Source: Anaspis maculata
Lineage: Eukaryota; Arthropoda; Insecta; Coleoptera; Scraptiidae
Reading direction: 5' to 3'
Length of the DNA stretch: 64,000 bases
Assembly: GCA_949128115.1 (NCBI GenBank)
Contig: OX421962.1
Coordinates: 60,553,787-60,617,786, forward strand
Made by a program: the position numbers and the translations under genes. Of this stretch, positions 34,993 through 46,701 are shown in pieces; the stretch's first letter is position 1, and every line of letters begins with the position of its first letter. The notes under the pieces are model-generated. The model had not been told where the DNA came from. It made no database searches and saw nothing but the letters and a program-made list of their open reading frames with translations.

Positions 34993-35593
34993 ATATACAC
35001 GGTGTTTCAGCGATGATAGCAAAAAATTCAACTGTGTAGATCTCGTCAAAATATAACGAAGACCTATTCACCATTTTGCAAAGTTCGGCCTAATAACGAA
35101 GATACAGCCCTTCAAAGTTTACTTTTTTCGGATTCCAAAAATTTGTAATTCCGTGACGTTTTGACCAAAATAACTTAAATTCTGCACAGAGTGATTTGTC
35201 GAAACTATATCTACCGATCTGCAAAATTTTGAAAAAATCCAACCAGTGGTGTAGGAGTTATGAGGGTCAATAATTTAGTAGTATCCGAAGAAAAGTTGAC
35301 ACAAGGTGACCTTTTACAACTTCTACGCCACCGATTGGATTCTTTCGAAATTTGGCAGGTCGATAGATAATCACGACAAACCAGCTTCTGCTAAATTAAA
35401 GCTTTTGTCAAAACGTTTCTGAGTTACAAATTTTTGAAATCCGGAAAAAGTGAACTTTGAAGGTCTGTGTATATCATATATATCTTCGTCATTAGGCCGA
35501 ACTTTGCAAAATGGTATATAGGTTTACATCATATTTTGACAAGATCTACTCACAGTCGGATTTTTTGCTATCATCGCTGAAACACCCTGTATA
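34993..35593. mobile_element. ~600-bp MITE, family 5 copy 1
   Basis: Ends ATACACGGTGTTTCAGCGATG and CATCGCTGAAACACCCTGTAT. The arms carry AAAAAATTCAACTGTG and ATTTTGCAAAGTTCGGCCTA inverted on both sides. A second copy is at 45501-46061. TA-flanked, Tc1/mariner-like by ends. Confidence 0.8.
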
Positions 35594-36160
35594 TTGATGA
35601 TATTTATTGCTACATATTCAATAAATGTTCAAAATATTCGCTGAATGTTTGTGCAATATTCCACCTCAATATTTCTGTAATATTTGTAACGAATATTTTG
35701 TAAACATTTACAGAATGTTGTAAATATTCATCAACTACTCCAAATATTTTCAAAACATTTCGTGCTGTTTGGAAAGCTGCATAGCACCACGATATCCCGG
35801 AAAGTTAGTGAATTATTGAGAAATCAATTGATCAAGTAAGTACAATTTTCGGAATTTTCATGATTTTATTACCAGGATATTTTAGAAGGTTTCAAAGATA
35901 ATTCAAAATAATTTCGAGATTCAACCAAGCATGTTTGTATAAATTTTCACAGCTGCGACTATTTTGGTTCGTAAGTTGAGAATTCTTCAAAAAAATATCT
36001 GTATCTCCTTGTGTATGGTGTCGGCCATGGTTAGAGCGGTAGTTACCGATTTTTATCAGTTCAGCCCCACCAATATATCTACAAAGTTATTTCTAGGTAG
36101 GTACCTATTGTGTTTTCACCTGGCCGCCCGATATCAAAAGACCACATGGCACATCTTTAA
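35594..36160. other. Unassigned, AATATT-rich
   Basis: Repeated ATATTC/GAATATT words near 35600-35750; no gene seen. Confidence 0.4.
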
Positions 36161-36326
36161 GGGACGGTGTTGAATTGGTAAAATAAGCGTTGCGAAATCA
36201 ATCAAAAATCAAATTTTTTTTTGGATTTTGGAAATGCCAATGGGCTCAAACCAAAGTACATCCGTCAAGGAATAAACCCAGACGAATTGATTTCGCGACG
36301 CTTATTTTACTAATTGAACTCCGTTC
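36161..36326. mobile_element. TTAA-flanked MITE, family 1 copy 3 (internally deleted)
   Basis: TTAA at 36157-36160 and 36327-36330. Ends GGGACGGTGTTGAATTGG and CTAATTGAACTCCGTTC. The centre of one arm is missing, giving 166 bp against ~324 bp. Confidence 0.8.
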
Positions 36327-36418
36327 TTAATGCTCAATCAACGGCAGTAATATGCTTGTAATTACCAACTGACGCATCTAATTTTGAAACATTATACCTA
36401 ATCCAGTCTAGGTTGCAA

Positions 36419-36650
36419 TGGGCCTTATGAATAAAGATCAAGCAATTGCTTTTGCTTAAAATCTAGCAGCAAAAAACGGATAAACATTTGGAAATGAGAC
36501 TTTGAACCACTGTTATTATTTCACTCAGTTACTCAAATGTTCAATAAAACCTAAATCAAGGAATTACTTGAAGTTTCAGATTTTTTGAGAAATTTTTAAA
36601 AACAGAAAATCAAGCAAAAGCAATTGCTTAATCTTTATTCATAAGGCCCA
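36419..36650. mobile_element. ~232-bp MITE with 40-bp terminal repeats
   Basis: TGGGCCTTATGAATAAAGAT and AAGCAATTGCTTTTGCTT at the left are mirrored at the right (AAGCAAAAGCAATTGCTT, ATCTTTATTCATAAGGCCCA). The inner part is not palindromic. Confidence 0.7.
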
Positions 36651-36933
36651 ATGAACTTACCACTTGCAGCTACAAGTTCCTTCAAGCCAGAATGGCTCAC
36701 CATTTGAAACTTTCCGTAAACAATTTTGCACAATCGACACATATTCGAACGCGAACAGGAATTGAAACACACACCAAGCTATAAGCTAACCTCAAAGGTT
36801 TGTGCCTATAAATCAATAATGATTGATAACTGCTTGCACTCCGATCCAAGTAAATGGGAAAAACACCAAGGAAAAAGTCGGTGATGGTACAGGAACAAAA
36901 AAATTGTTTTTATTTGAAATCGGCAGTGAAGAA

Positions 36934-37270
36934 TTAGAAATCGTCAGTGAAGTACCTACTCCTTGATTGTAAACGATGTCTATGTCTCCCTTTTTCTTCT
37001 CGATCTTCTTCATCAGTCTGGGATAGTTCCGACTGATAGAAATCTGATGAAGACAAACTTTTCGACAAAATGTCTTTTATACAGGTGTCCGACGTTTGAC
37101 CGCGGAAACTTCGGCAACTGAAAGAGCATGAAAAGAAATGAATTTTGTCCAGAACACTTTGTTCAACAACGTGCAATAAGTGAAGTACAGCCCTTAAAGT
37201 AGTGATTAAAATTTCGTTTTTCTTACCTAATTTTCATACCGTTTGAAGTAAATTGCTCTAAACTTTGCAT
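36934..37270 (-). CDS. Candidate two-exon small protein, 75 aa, unknown
   Basis: Exon 1 is 37270-37227, from ATG through MQSLEQFTSNGMKI, ending at the donor ATTAG|GTAAGAAAAA. Exon 2 is 37117-36934, after the acceptor ATGCTCTTTCAG. The 109-bp intron joins the frames correctly. The product is polar: a CRSFRGQTSDTC segment (two Cys), then a Ser/Asp/Glu-rich stretch and a basic tail (RHRHRLQSRSRYF). An internal start at MKI is also possible. There is no signal peptide in this model. The phase-matched, consensus splice sites are the main support; no family is recognised, and it may be only part of a larger gene or chance. Confidence 0.3.
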
Positions 37271-40200
37271 ATAGGTACCTACGTGATTAAGAAATCAGGA
37301 GGGATAACAGGGACAATCCCTCCAATATCCACGTCACTGGACTAATGTGTCAAAATTTTTCACTGACAGTTTTCGGGGATTCACTTGACAATCATGTATT
37401 AGGTATGCAAAATTGATGCAAATCGGTTCAACGGCTGGGCCGTGTATTATAGCATGGTCTCTAGGGGTTGCAGTCCAGGGGCCTCGAGCTTCTCAAGTTT
37501 TTTTTTTGGTCTAATTTCAAGTACATAGTCAAATTACTAGGTACATCACCATTAGGTACCTCCTAAACGAAATGACGGATTTTATTTTGTCAAGCCATCA
37601 AAAATACGTAGTTCCACCGTTCAACGTTATGGTCACGCCCTATTAAACTGTTTCTCAACCAATAAGAACAATTCATTGCCAATAGAAGGTAGGCAAACTT
37701 CAGTTCTGAAGTGTCGCCTGTCAAACGTTTCGATTTTTAGCAGCCAGAATTTCCAATTTCTGGGCAATTATTAAGAAAAGGTAGATAATAGCTATTTACG
37801 ATACAAGTGTTAAAAGTGACAGGTATTATTTTGTGAGCGAGGATCAAAAGACAACAACACGAAAATATAAATACTGCGCCTCTTTGGGCCATAAAGCGGG
37901 CACCCGATGTTGTGGTAGTCGGAGAGCTTTGTTTCACTTTTTTCTTAATTCATTTTATACGTTTAGACGAATGCCACTACTATCAAGTTGAGAAGTCTAA
38001 TTTAAGACGGGTTTTTGTTAAATCGCCTCAGAAGAATCAGGAATAAGACGATTACTGCTTAAGACGCTTGAAGTGTATACCTACAGCTCTTTTTTGCCCA
38101 AGTTACCGAGCATTACGCCATCCAGCCCAACTCCCAGCTACCTGTCTACCTATTCGGATGATGAAGAGAGGAATATTCCAGATTTCCTGGCTATATGAAC
38201 AGTAAATTTCATCGCAATTTTTTTTACTTGCTTATTTGCTTGTTTGCTTCCGTTTCCTCTCGTCGATGCAATCGAAATAATCGAATGAAATCAATTTTCA
38301 CGCTCTTCCTTCGGCACGCAGTCGAAGGAGAGCAAAGTCAATAAACCAATTTGAATAAATGCTAAATAAAAGCTTAGCCGCGTGCTTATTACCAAAAGGG
38401 ATATGAAGAGATTTCCTCGAATACAGATATGCTCTCCAATGAATGTGGTAATTCTATGGCTTTACACCTAGCTAAATGTTGTGTAGTTCAACTCTGCCAG
38501 AAAGGCAGGTGAATGTCTCATTTGAGGCAGGTTTGCGCCAGAACGACCAGAGTTGCTAATCAAGTTTCACAAGTTGCGATGTGAAGAGGTGTAGGTACCT
38601 AACCTAAGTACCTACCTATTTAAATTCAGAATATTTCAGATTATTTCATGCCATAGAACGTGTACCCACATATTTGCATGCTTCAAATGTACCTACTGGG
38701 TTCTAAATGAGAACATTGCAGAGGTAAACTTATAACTTTGTTGTATTACAAAGGTTGAAATTCGCAATGAGCTGAATTAGCTGAATGAGCTGAGCTTAAT
38801 GACAGACATTTTGTTATCAGATCAGATACTGGAAAGGGGAAAACTAAAGAGCAGACCACCCACGAAACAAAAAGATATACCTAAAGTGAAATATTGCTCA
38901 ATTTTCTTTTAAAGGTCCGGGAGGTTTCTCCCGGATTTGTATAAATGTGAAAGCTCAACGACTTGTATTGCGCCTTAGATGAAAACCTAATGTGGCACGC
39001 AACAGTTTGAACATCTATGAGAACCTGTATTTATTTGCAAGAGATCTACAGTTTATATAACATTGTGTAGGTACAATGTTCCTTCGTATTTTTTGGTGCA
39101 GGTACCTTTTCTTTTCTGGTGTTGGCGGAATAGCTATACGGTGTAAATCCCCAATAAAATATTGAGGGGAAAACTTGAAATAAAATTCCCGGGGTCCCGC
39201 CGCCCGGTCGGATACAATAAAAAAGCAATCTGTCAAACACAAAACGCTTTAGGTTGATGATGTCCATTCAATTTGTACTTCATGATCACAGTTCGATAAC
39301 ATTCACACCTCCTCGTCGTCATTAAAGTCCTGTCGGACGGCCAATACCAATAACAACGGGCGGGAATGTCACAGGGCAGAAAATCCCGCCACATTGTTTC
39401 CGGTCTGTTATCAGCTTTTGTGTGTAGCGCGGAACCTGATTTTTATGACAGCAATTTAATTGCCTGAAAATTTACTATTTTTGGAAAGAGGTTTACCTTA
39501 TATCATATAGGCAATAACGTGACACTGGATTTTACAATCATGGGATTGATAAGCAATAACTCTGAATGTATAACATGCGATCGAGAAGAAAAAGAAAAAC
39601 ATTTTGGGTTACCTATGACTTTGGCACCGAAATATTTGTTCAGTCAGCCAATCCAATTTCTTCTATCGATGAATTTCTGTTTTCAAAAGCCAACCCTGAA
39701 TGATTTATAATGTGATTGCATGTTTAAGCCGTTAATTAATTAGGGGATAGGAGTATTGTTACTGGAGGACTACAGATGTGCGCGAGAATTAGGAGATTGG
39801 CCAGGAAATACGGACCTTTGATCTTAAAACAGGCTAAAACCAAAATCTGTAAAATCTGGAAATGCGAATAATTTCATTTGACACTTGTCAATTGTCGGTC
39901 ATTCATTGCGTTTTCAAGTTAAGTTGTCAGAAAAAAAATACAAGTGAAAATGCCCACACGTGAGTGAGTCTCAATAGGTCTGCTTATTTATCTTTTGTAA
40001 CAGGCATAGCTTACCTACCCAAAGTATCTGACATACTGTAAGAAACCCCCCTTTTCCTATATTAAATTAATTAGCTGTGATACGTTTAGTGACCCTACGT
40101 TGTGTTTTTCGTTACCGTAAATTTTTATTAGGTGCCTTTACCTAAGTCTTAAATCAATTCCACCTACCTCGATTTACCAGTCAGGCCCTAATACCCTTAT

Positions 40201-40811
40201 CATGCGAGTAAACTCAGTTCTATGAAAGAGAATGAATTGAATAAATATTGAGAAATAAACGAAGTCATTTAACACCACATCTAATCTTTATTACGGATTA
40301 TTCAATCATCGCCAATTTAATTAAGTTCATCTTAATTATTCATTACATAATTTCCAGACGTGCTGTCATCAGCTAGCGTTAGGAATTAGTTGAGTTTACA
40401 TTCGGTTTCTGAAAGAAAGTACACCCTAATTACGTGCGAAAACCCTACGACTAATAAGTTCAACCCTTTCAATTTAATTCCGTTTCGCATTCTTCTTAAT
40501 TTTCAGAACTATTGTTGAATCCTTTTCCTAACGCACTTGAGTCTAATGCCCGGCATAAATAATTAATACTTTGTCGAATTTCAACTTCAAACCTTCTTTC
40601 CTTCTTGCCCATTTTTCATTTGTACGAAAAGAAACTTCGATTGTTCAATTGTACTTAGAGAGAAATTGTTGTTCACTGAGTTTCGTCTTGGTATTTCGAA
40701 TTTAGAGCCATTATTTTAATTATCGATCAAAATAATTTACATAAAATTGAGTGTTTACATTCCATGAATTTTATATCCGGCTGGGGCTGTAGTTTATAAC
40801 TTACAGACTTG
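37271..40811. other. Largely unassigned intergenic sequence with one dispersed-repeat copy
   Basis: 37630-37795 is copy B of repeat family R3 (CCAATAAGAACAATTCATTG, GTCAAACGTTTCGATTTTTA). A 66-residue minus frame at 37737-37937 begins with a signal-peptide-like MAQRGAVFIFSCCCLLILAH but overlaps that repeat and lacks downstream support. The rest is AT-rich without genes. Confidence 0.35.
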
Positions 40812-40967
40812 AGGTGCGTTCAGTCAGCTTATTTAGCCGCAAGTTTTAATTTTAGCCGTAAGCGCTGCATCGCTTATTGGCTGTTCTGAGGAAGCTGGTT
40901 TGCGAGAGTCGCTACGCTCGCGACTAAAACTAAAATTGGCGGCTAAATAAGCTGACTGAACACACCT
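40812..40967. mobile_element. MITE family 4, copy 2 (156 bp)
   Basis: Ends AGGTGCGTTCAGTCAGC and GCTGACTGAACACACCT. Flanks are TTG and TTA, so the 3-bp duplication has one change. Same body as 23411-23576. Confidence 0.8.
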
Positions 40968-40997
40968 TTATACAGCAGCTCTTGTTCACGTTGGGTT

Positions 40998-41660
40998 ATA
41001 CAGGGTGTTCGGGTTTGGCTATTACAAACTTTGAGGGATGATTCTCCATCAAAAATGAAGCTGAAAGAACAAAAAACTCATGATCCTAAAATGCTTCCTT
41101 GAAAAGATACAAGTTGAAGTTAACTTTTTTAAATAGTTTTTTCACCGTAATTTTTGGACCGTTGGACCGATTTCAATCAAATTTGAACCAAAGTTTAGTC
41201 AACTGAGTCTCCATAGAATCATAATACCACAATCTATCTAAAATTTCTGGGGGCGTAGATAATAGGAGACTGTCCCCTATCTTCGCCCCTGTTTTCATCT
41301 CCCCTAATTATTTTTCTCCTAGAATTTCAACAATTTTGGAAAATAATTAGGGGAGATAGAAACAGGGGCGAAAATAGGGGACAGTCTTCTATTATCTACG
41401 CTCCCAGAAATTTTTGATAAATTGTATTATTATGATTCTATGGAGACTCAGTTGACTAAACTTTGGTTCAAAGTTGATTAAAATCGGTCCAACGGTTCAA
41501 AAATTACGGTGAGAAAACGATTTGAAAAAGTCAACTTCAACACCCTGTATCTTTTCAAGAAAGCATTTTAGGACCATGAGTTTTTTGTTCTTTCGGCTTT
41601 ATTTTTGACAAGGAATCATCCCTCAAGGTTTGTAATAGCCAAACCCGAACACCCTGTATA
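40998..41660. mobile_element. ~660-bp palindromic MITE, TATACAGGGTGTTCGGG ends
   Basis: Left TATACAGGGTGTTCGGGTTT and right AAACCCGAACACCCTGTATA are perfect inverted ends. The arms stay paired to the centre near 41330 (AATTATTTTTCTCC...GGAAAATAATT). A TA target is likely. Confidence 0.85.
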
Positions 41661-43102
41661 AGTTCACGCAAATCTACCTACAATCAGGTGTACAGTTTAT
41701 TGCGATGAGCCTCTAATTAAGCAGCCTGCAAAAATGATGTTATGTTCTTTTCTATCTTGAAGTGTTTTCGAAGCGACACTGAATTTTCTGGGCATTGTAG
41801 AAAGAGGTTCTCTTCATCATGGAACGCTAGCTTTTTAATGCTCATAAACTCCCTGTCGTGCGAAAAGTGTTTAAAATTTTATTCTATGGGGAAAAATAAC
41901 GCGTGAGATGTTCGCCCAGATTTGATTTGCATAAATACTGCTAGTGCTTTGTTTAAAGCTAATAAAGTCTACAAAATCATGCTCTGTAGGAAGCTAGATC
42001 TCTTGGAAAGGGTTACTGAGGTTTTCACCCTTTTTCTGGTGTTTTGAAGGTGGCTGCAACAGGTATTTAAAAGCTCACAGCAACTACGGGTACTTATTAA
42101 ATCGGTTTGACGCTTCCAGCTTCAAAGGCCAAGGGTGTAAAGAAGCGTTTACTGCCTCGGTACGTAATATAGAGATATCTGCTTATTACATATTACAGCA
42201 CTGCTTCAAGTAATGGCTAATGTTAGACACTCTTTCCATCATGGATGTGACTACGGAAAAACGCACTTTCGATGTGGTACTAGGAAAAATTCTTGATGGA
42301 CAATATAGTTTAATATAGATACTTATAACATACCATGCCTAGAACTTTACAAAAACTGAACACCAAAGATATAATAAAAGTTTCAATTATCAACTAGCGA
42401 AGTGTTCCATCTTCTGGGAACATTAAAGCTTTTTATAGTTATTGCACTTTTTTGTTCGGCGTAAGAAGATTTTTAGTGAAGTTTCCCACACAAAACTTTA
42501 CCGACCAATAAACTCCCGCATTGAATGTTTAAAAATTGGTAGGTACCTATACAGGCTTAGTAATATGCCCATCCAATATTTGGAATTTACTATGGGATTA
42601 TAACTTGATTCTTTTTTGCAGTTATTCTATGATTGACATTCGTTCATCCGAGTGTGGTATTAATGAGCTATTTCATGTCACTGAATAGTCGAGTATTCCT
42701 GAAATTGATTTAAAAGTACAAAATTGCATCCACGAGTCCGATGGAAGAGTAACAATTAGTGTAAAAATCGCAAAGCCGTATACGAGTAATGCAATAAATT
42801 TTCAAACAGCTATTTTAATGACATTTGCTATGAGTTAAGAGCTTTTAAGTCTCGCTTAATGCAAATTACGAGACGTCGAGAATAAGCTGCGTTATACATC
42901 GATACGGCAAAAAGCCACGCTTTCAATTTGGATTATACGCGCACCTGAGAGCTAATTTCAATATCCGGGATTTCTTATTAAAATTAGGGAAACAGCAGCG
43001 GGTGCTCTTTTCTCAAGAAAAAAAAAAGATTCACCTTAAATGCCTCCAAGTACCTACCAAGACAAATGTATCAAATGTCCTAAATCTGAACTTTCATTTC
43101 AG
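41661..43102. promoter_or_regulatory. Upstream region of the HanSolin-like gene (no element resolved)
   Basis: The first coding exon begins directly after an acceptor (ACTTTCATTTCAG at 43090-43102), so a 5' untranslated exon and the promoter must lie somewhere upstream. I could not identify a promoter, initiator or donor with confidence. The sequence is AT-rich and free of obvious transposons. Confidence 0.3.
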
Positions 43103-43292
43103 ATGTGGCGAATAACAACCTTAACAGCACTGTTATACATCTTAAACATCGAAGGTAAACCAATGGAGCTGCTTCCAGGTCCACTTTGGCGGCAAAGTCT
43201 TACCTCACAGCTGTCTTCACCCAAAATCTTCCGAAGGAGCAATCCAGACATTCTGAAACAGTGGGAATTGCAAAGAAAAGCTTACAGTTCAG
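43103..43292 (+). CDS. HanSolin-like neuropeptide precursor, coding exon 1
   Basis: The ATG lies immediately after the acceptor TTTCATTTCAG. The exon encodes 63 residues and ends TTCAG|GTAATG, phase 1. Residues 1-18 (MWRITTLTALLYILNIEG) form a typical signal peptide, followed by a spacer peptide KPMELLPGPLWRQSL... and a dibasic RR at 44-45. A frame extends upstream to 43040, but that part contains the acceptor and is not expected in mRNA. The exon joins 49303-49496 over a 6.0-kb intron, giving a 127-aa secreted precursor. The product would be processed in neurons or endocrine cells. Confidence 0.75.
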
Positions 43293-43462
43293 GTAATGAT
43301 TTATTGATAATTTCGCTCGTCTAACTCGAACATATTACAAACTTATCGGTAGATTAACATTAATTTTTTTCACTCACGATCAAAATCTCATTCCTAAATG
43401 GAACAAGGCAAAACAAATTACAATGCAGGAAGGCATATGATCTTGTCATACCTTCATCGTTC

Positions 43463-44600
43463 TTAATATCTGTATCTTTTTTTCAAAACATCCATTTTTA
43501 TATATTCAAATTTTGTCATTTGTTTCGGTTCAATTTTACATGATTCATCAGCTTTCATTGATTCTTTGGATTCTATCAAGTCTGCTGGTTTGACAAATTG
43601 CTTGAATTTTTCAAGATCTTCGTTTGTTTCCTGTTCTTCATCCGATGTATACATTTTCGCAAAGGTAAATGCCTGCAAGTCTATGTATTCACCGATCATT
43701 CTCGGGTAAAATGCTCTCTTGTCAATCCTAATAGCTTGAAACTCTTCTTTAAGCTGTTCAAAAGATAATGCTCTATTCTGACCAAACATGTTGTCGTGCA
43801 ATTTGAAAGCGTATTTCATGAACACACGTTCGTCTTTTAAGAACTCTTCAACGCACTCTTCAACGTAATTACAGTAGCTGTTTATGGTGAATATTTGATT
43901 AATGAATGCTTCACGGAAAACTTCATCTTTGACTTCGAAGCCGTATTCCTCCAAAGCGAAATTCGGGTAATTTGTGTCCCTTGCGAATTCGATGTAGTAC
44001 AAGTGACTGAAGGCCTTGGCGGTGATCACAAGTACATCTTCGATGGAGCACGGAACTAAAACATCAGGATAATACTTCTTGATGTAATGCTCGACGGCTT
44101 TTTGATATTTGGTCAGCCTTCCCAGAAATTTCTGCGTTGATCTTTCCATTAAACACATGAGGCGGGCGTAAGCTTGATTCAAGACGTATTTGTTTTCATC
44201 GTGGATTGCAAGCAAAGTTTGGCGTCGGACTTTGTCGCCAACTTCTAGCCATTGAATTGGAAAAAAATCTCCATGATCTTTCCTATTTTGTTCTTCTTTA
44301 CTTGCGCTGGTTTCTTGTTGTTCTTCCACTGCGCTTTTTGTCGTGTCTGCTAAATGCTTTTTCAGCACGGTAAGAATTCTTGAAAATTATAATTATAGGG
44401 GTGCGATTTTCAGGTAACGTTCATACTTACTCGTCTTTTCTTTCAATGACGCGCTCGAAGATTTCGTCTAAAAAAAAATATGTACCAGGATTAGCAAAAG
44501 TGAAAAATTGAACGTGCGAAATTTATACTGGATTTAATTACTTACCGAATCCGTCATAATTCTCAAGCAAAGGAATACATTTTGATAGGAAGTTTTCCAT
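43463..44600 (-). CDS. 335-aa protein of unknown family, nested in the intron of the neuropeptide gene
   Basis: Three exons on the minus strand: 44600-44546 (ATG, MENFLSKCIPLLENYDGF), 44467-44431 and 44378-43463. Donors are TTCG|GTAAGT and GACGA|GTAAGT; acceptors are TTTTTTTTTAG and ATTTTCAAG. Phases agree, giving DEIFERVIERKDEILTVL across the joins. The third exon alone has been read with a GTG start, but that Val is internal. The protein is soluble, largely helical, with no signal peptide or membrane segment. A Gln/Glu/Lys-rich linker lies at residues ~46-66. A conserved-looking core (about 67-290) contains KYQKAVEHYIKKYYPD and NSYCNYVEECVEEFLKDE, and the C-terminus is Lys-rich. A polyadenylation-like AATAAA (minus) sits at 43300-43305. 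I do not recognise the family. Confidence 0.8.
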
Positions 44601-45241
44601 TTTGATGCTTGTTCTAGCTTCTGCTTAAAAATATTGTGAAATAAAAAGGTGGAGCTCGTGCTTTTTCAGGAGAATAAAAAGACTGATAACGTATTTATGG
44701 ATTTCTTTTAGCTGAAGGCTAGAAAGTCTGTGAGGGCATTGATTGGCAATAATTTTCAAGTTTCTACTACACGGAAGTGGAAAGCGTATCGAACCCCAAG
44801 TTGCGTGATATCCGTTTTGTAGCGTATACTCACTCAAATAAAATGACATGTCACATGAAATCGTAAAGAAGCTACGGTCTTGAGCTGTTTTTTGTCAGAA
44901 TTTGTTGTATACTGAGATATACATACAATGTGTCGTCAAATAAGTCTCAATTTTAGACTGTTTATTGTCTTATTTACAATTATATGTATTTTATTTTGAA
45001 AACAATTTTCAACTGTTTGAACAGACTTAGAACCAAGTTGGAAACTTTGAATGCGTGTATTGAAATTTTGTTCTCGCGAAACTGACAGATAGATAACCCA
45101 GACAGGCGTTACCTGCCTAGGACGGTAAAGTGTTTACAAAGCTCAATCGGGTCTTTACTCATTTTTATTTCACTGACTTTTCAAATTACGAATACGGTTT
45201 CGACTTTAGGCAGTTGCGGGTTAAACGTTAGGTATACGTAA

Positions 45242-45405
45242 ATAGGGAGTTTGCGATTTCATTGAACGTACGACGTAAGTGACGTAACGCAACGTAGAAC
45301 GTGAAAACTCTCATGTAACTAATAAATTGCAAATAACAAACTCCCCAATTTTCACGTTGAAAGTTACGTTACGTCGCACGTGCGTGTGCACGCAAACTCC
45401 CCAAT
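45242..45405. mobile_element. ~160-bp MITE in the neuropeptide gene intron
   Basis: Ends TAGGGAGTTTGCG and CGCAAACTCCCCA. Inner arms AACGTA..ACGTGAAAACT / TTTTCACGTTGAAAGTTACG are rich in CACGT/ACGTAA words. No coding. Confidence 0.65.
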
Positions 45406-45500
45406 ACGCCAGAAAAGTCTTTTCACGGGCCTCGCAGAAATGCCTACTTGTCTTGTAGGTAAAGATTCAATCTCCTGGCCTAATGACGTGAACTGACTAC

Positions 45501-46061
45501 TATACACGGTGTTTCAGCGATGATAGTAAAAAATTCAACTGTGGGTAGATCTCGTGAAAGTATGACTCTATATACCATTTTGCAAAGTTCGGCCTAATGA
45601 CGAAGATACAGCCCTTCAAAGTTCACTTTATTCGGATTTCAAAAATTTGTGACTCTGGAACGTTTCGACGAAATTAACCTAAATTCAGCATAGACTGGTT
45701 TGTCGAAACTATTCACCGACCTGCCAAATTTTGAAAGAATCCAACCAATGCCGTAGGAGTTACGAGGTAAATAATTTAATAGCACCCGAGGAAAAGTTGA
45801 CTTGAGGTGACCCCTCCCATAATTTGTACGCCACTGGTTGGATTCTTTCAAAATTTGGCAGGTCGATAGATAACTCCGACAAATCAGCTCTAGCTAAATT
45901 TCAGCTAATTTCGTCAAAAAATTCCTGAGTCCAATTTTTGGAATCTGAAAAAAATAAACTTTGAACTGATCTTTGTCATCATATTCTTTTGTTTTGTCAT
46001 ATTTTGACGAGATCTACTGACAGTTGAATTTTTTGCTATTATCGCTGAAACACCATGTATA
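45501..46061. mobile_element. ~560-bp MITE, family 5 copy 2
   Basis: Ends TATACACGGTGTTTCAGCGA and TCGCTGAAACACCATGTATA. Same arms as 34993-35593, with several small deletions. Confidence 0.8.
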
Positions 46062-46639
46062 TTTATTACACTATATACTATAGGTACAGGGTGAGTCATA
46101 AATCTTGGGAATGCAGTTTTCTTCAACACCCGTAAAAGCTTCGAGAGGTTCTCAAACTGATGTAACGAAACAAACAAGACGTTCTTCATGGGAACGAACA
46201 TTGAAATTTTCTTTGGATTTTCTCATGAAATCATGCCAATAGGGGTAGTCGACGAACCTGAAGGGGGTTGACGTTTGTACGGCAAAACACTTGTTACATG
46301 TCATTTGTCACAGCGCACAGCGTCCTGTCACTTCAGCTTGTCGGCCTTTTTGTTATTAGTTTGAAGCATTTGTTCACTTATTTTTTCTTTCGAAGAAATT
46401 CAAAAACCGTCAACTGAGTCGAAAACTTTCAAAAAACGTCATAAACATAAAAGTTCCGAGTGCATGCCGCGAGACGCGCGGTGGCTGCCAACCTGACAGG
46501 TTTGCACATTAGATCTGATGACTGATGTACGGCAAGATGTACGGTCAAGCAGGGCAGCCAACAAGACTCGTGATGAAATTCGTCGACGACCTATTCTGTA
46601 GGTACAATTTCGTTACGCGCATGTTATGTGCATGCTATT

Positions 46640-46695
46640 TTTACTGATATCGGTAATTCGGTATTGGTATCGGTAATTATCGGTATCGGTAGGTA
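46640..46695. repeat. TATCGG-type minisatellite
   Basis: Degenerate repeats of TATCGGTA(A/T)T just left of the foldback 46702-47982. Confidence 0.7.
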
Positions 46696-46701
46696 TTATC
46701 C

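Noticed and set aside
37737..37937. Signal-peptide-like frame MAQRGAVFIFSCCCLLILAH
   Set aside because: It overlaps dispersed repeat R3 and has no phase-matched downstream exon; probably chance hydrophobicity.
43463..44368. A single-exon 301-aa gene starting at 44368
   Set aside because: The first codon is GTG, not ATG, and an acceptor lies 10 bases upstream; the three-exon model with an ATG at 44600 explains it better.
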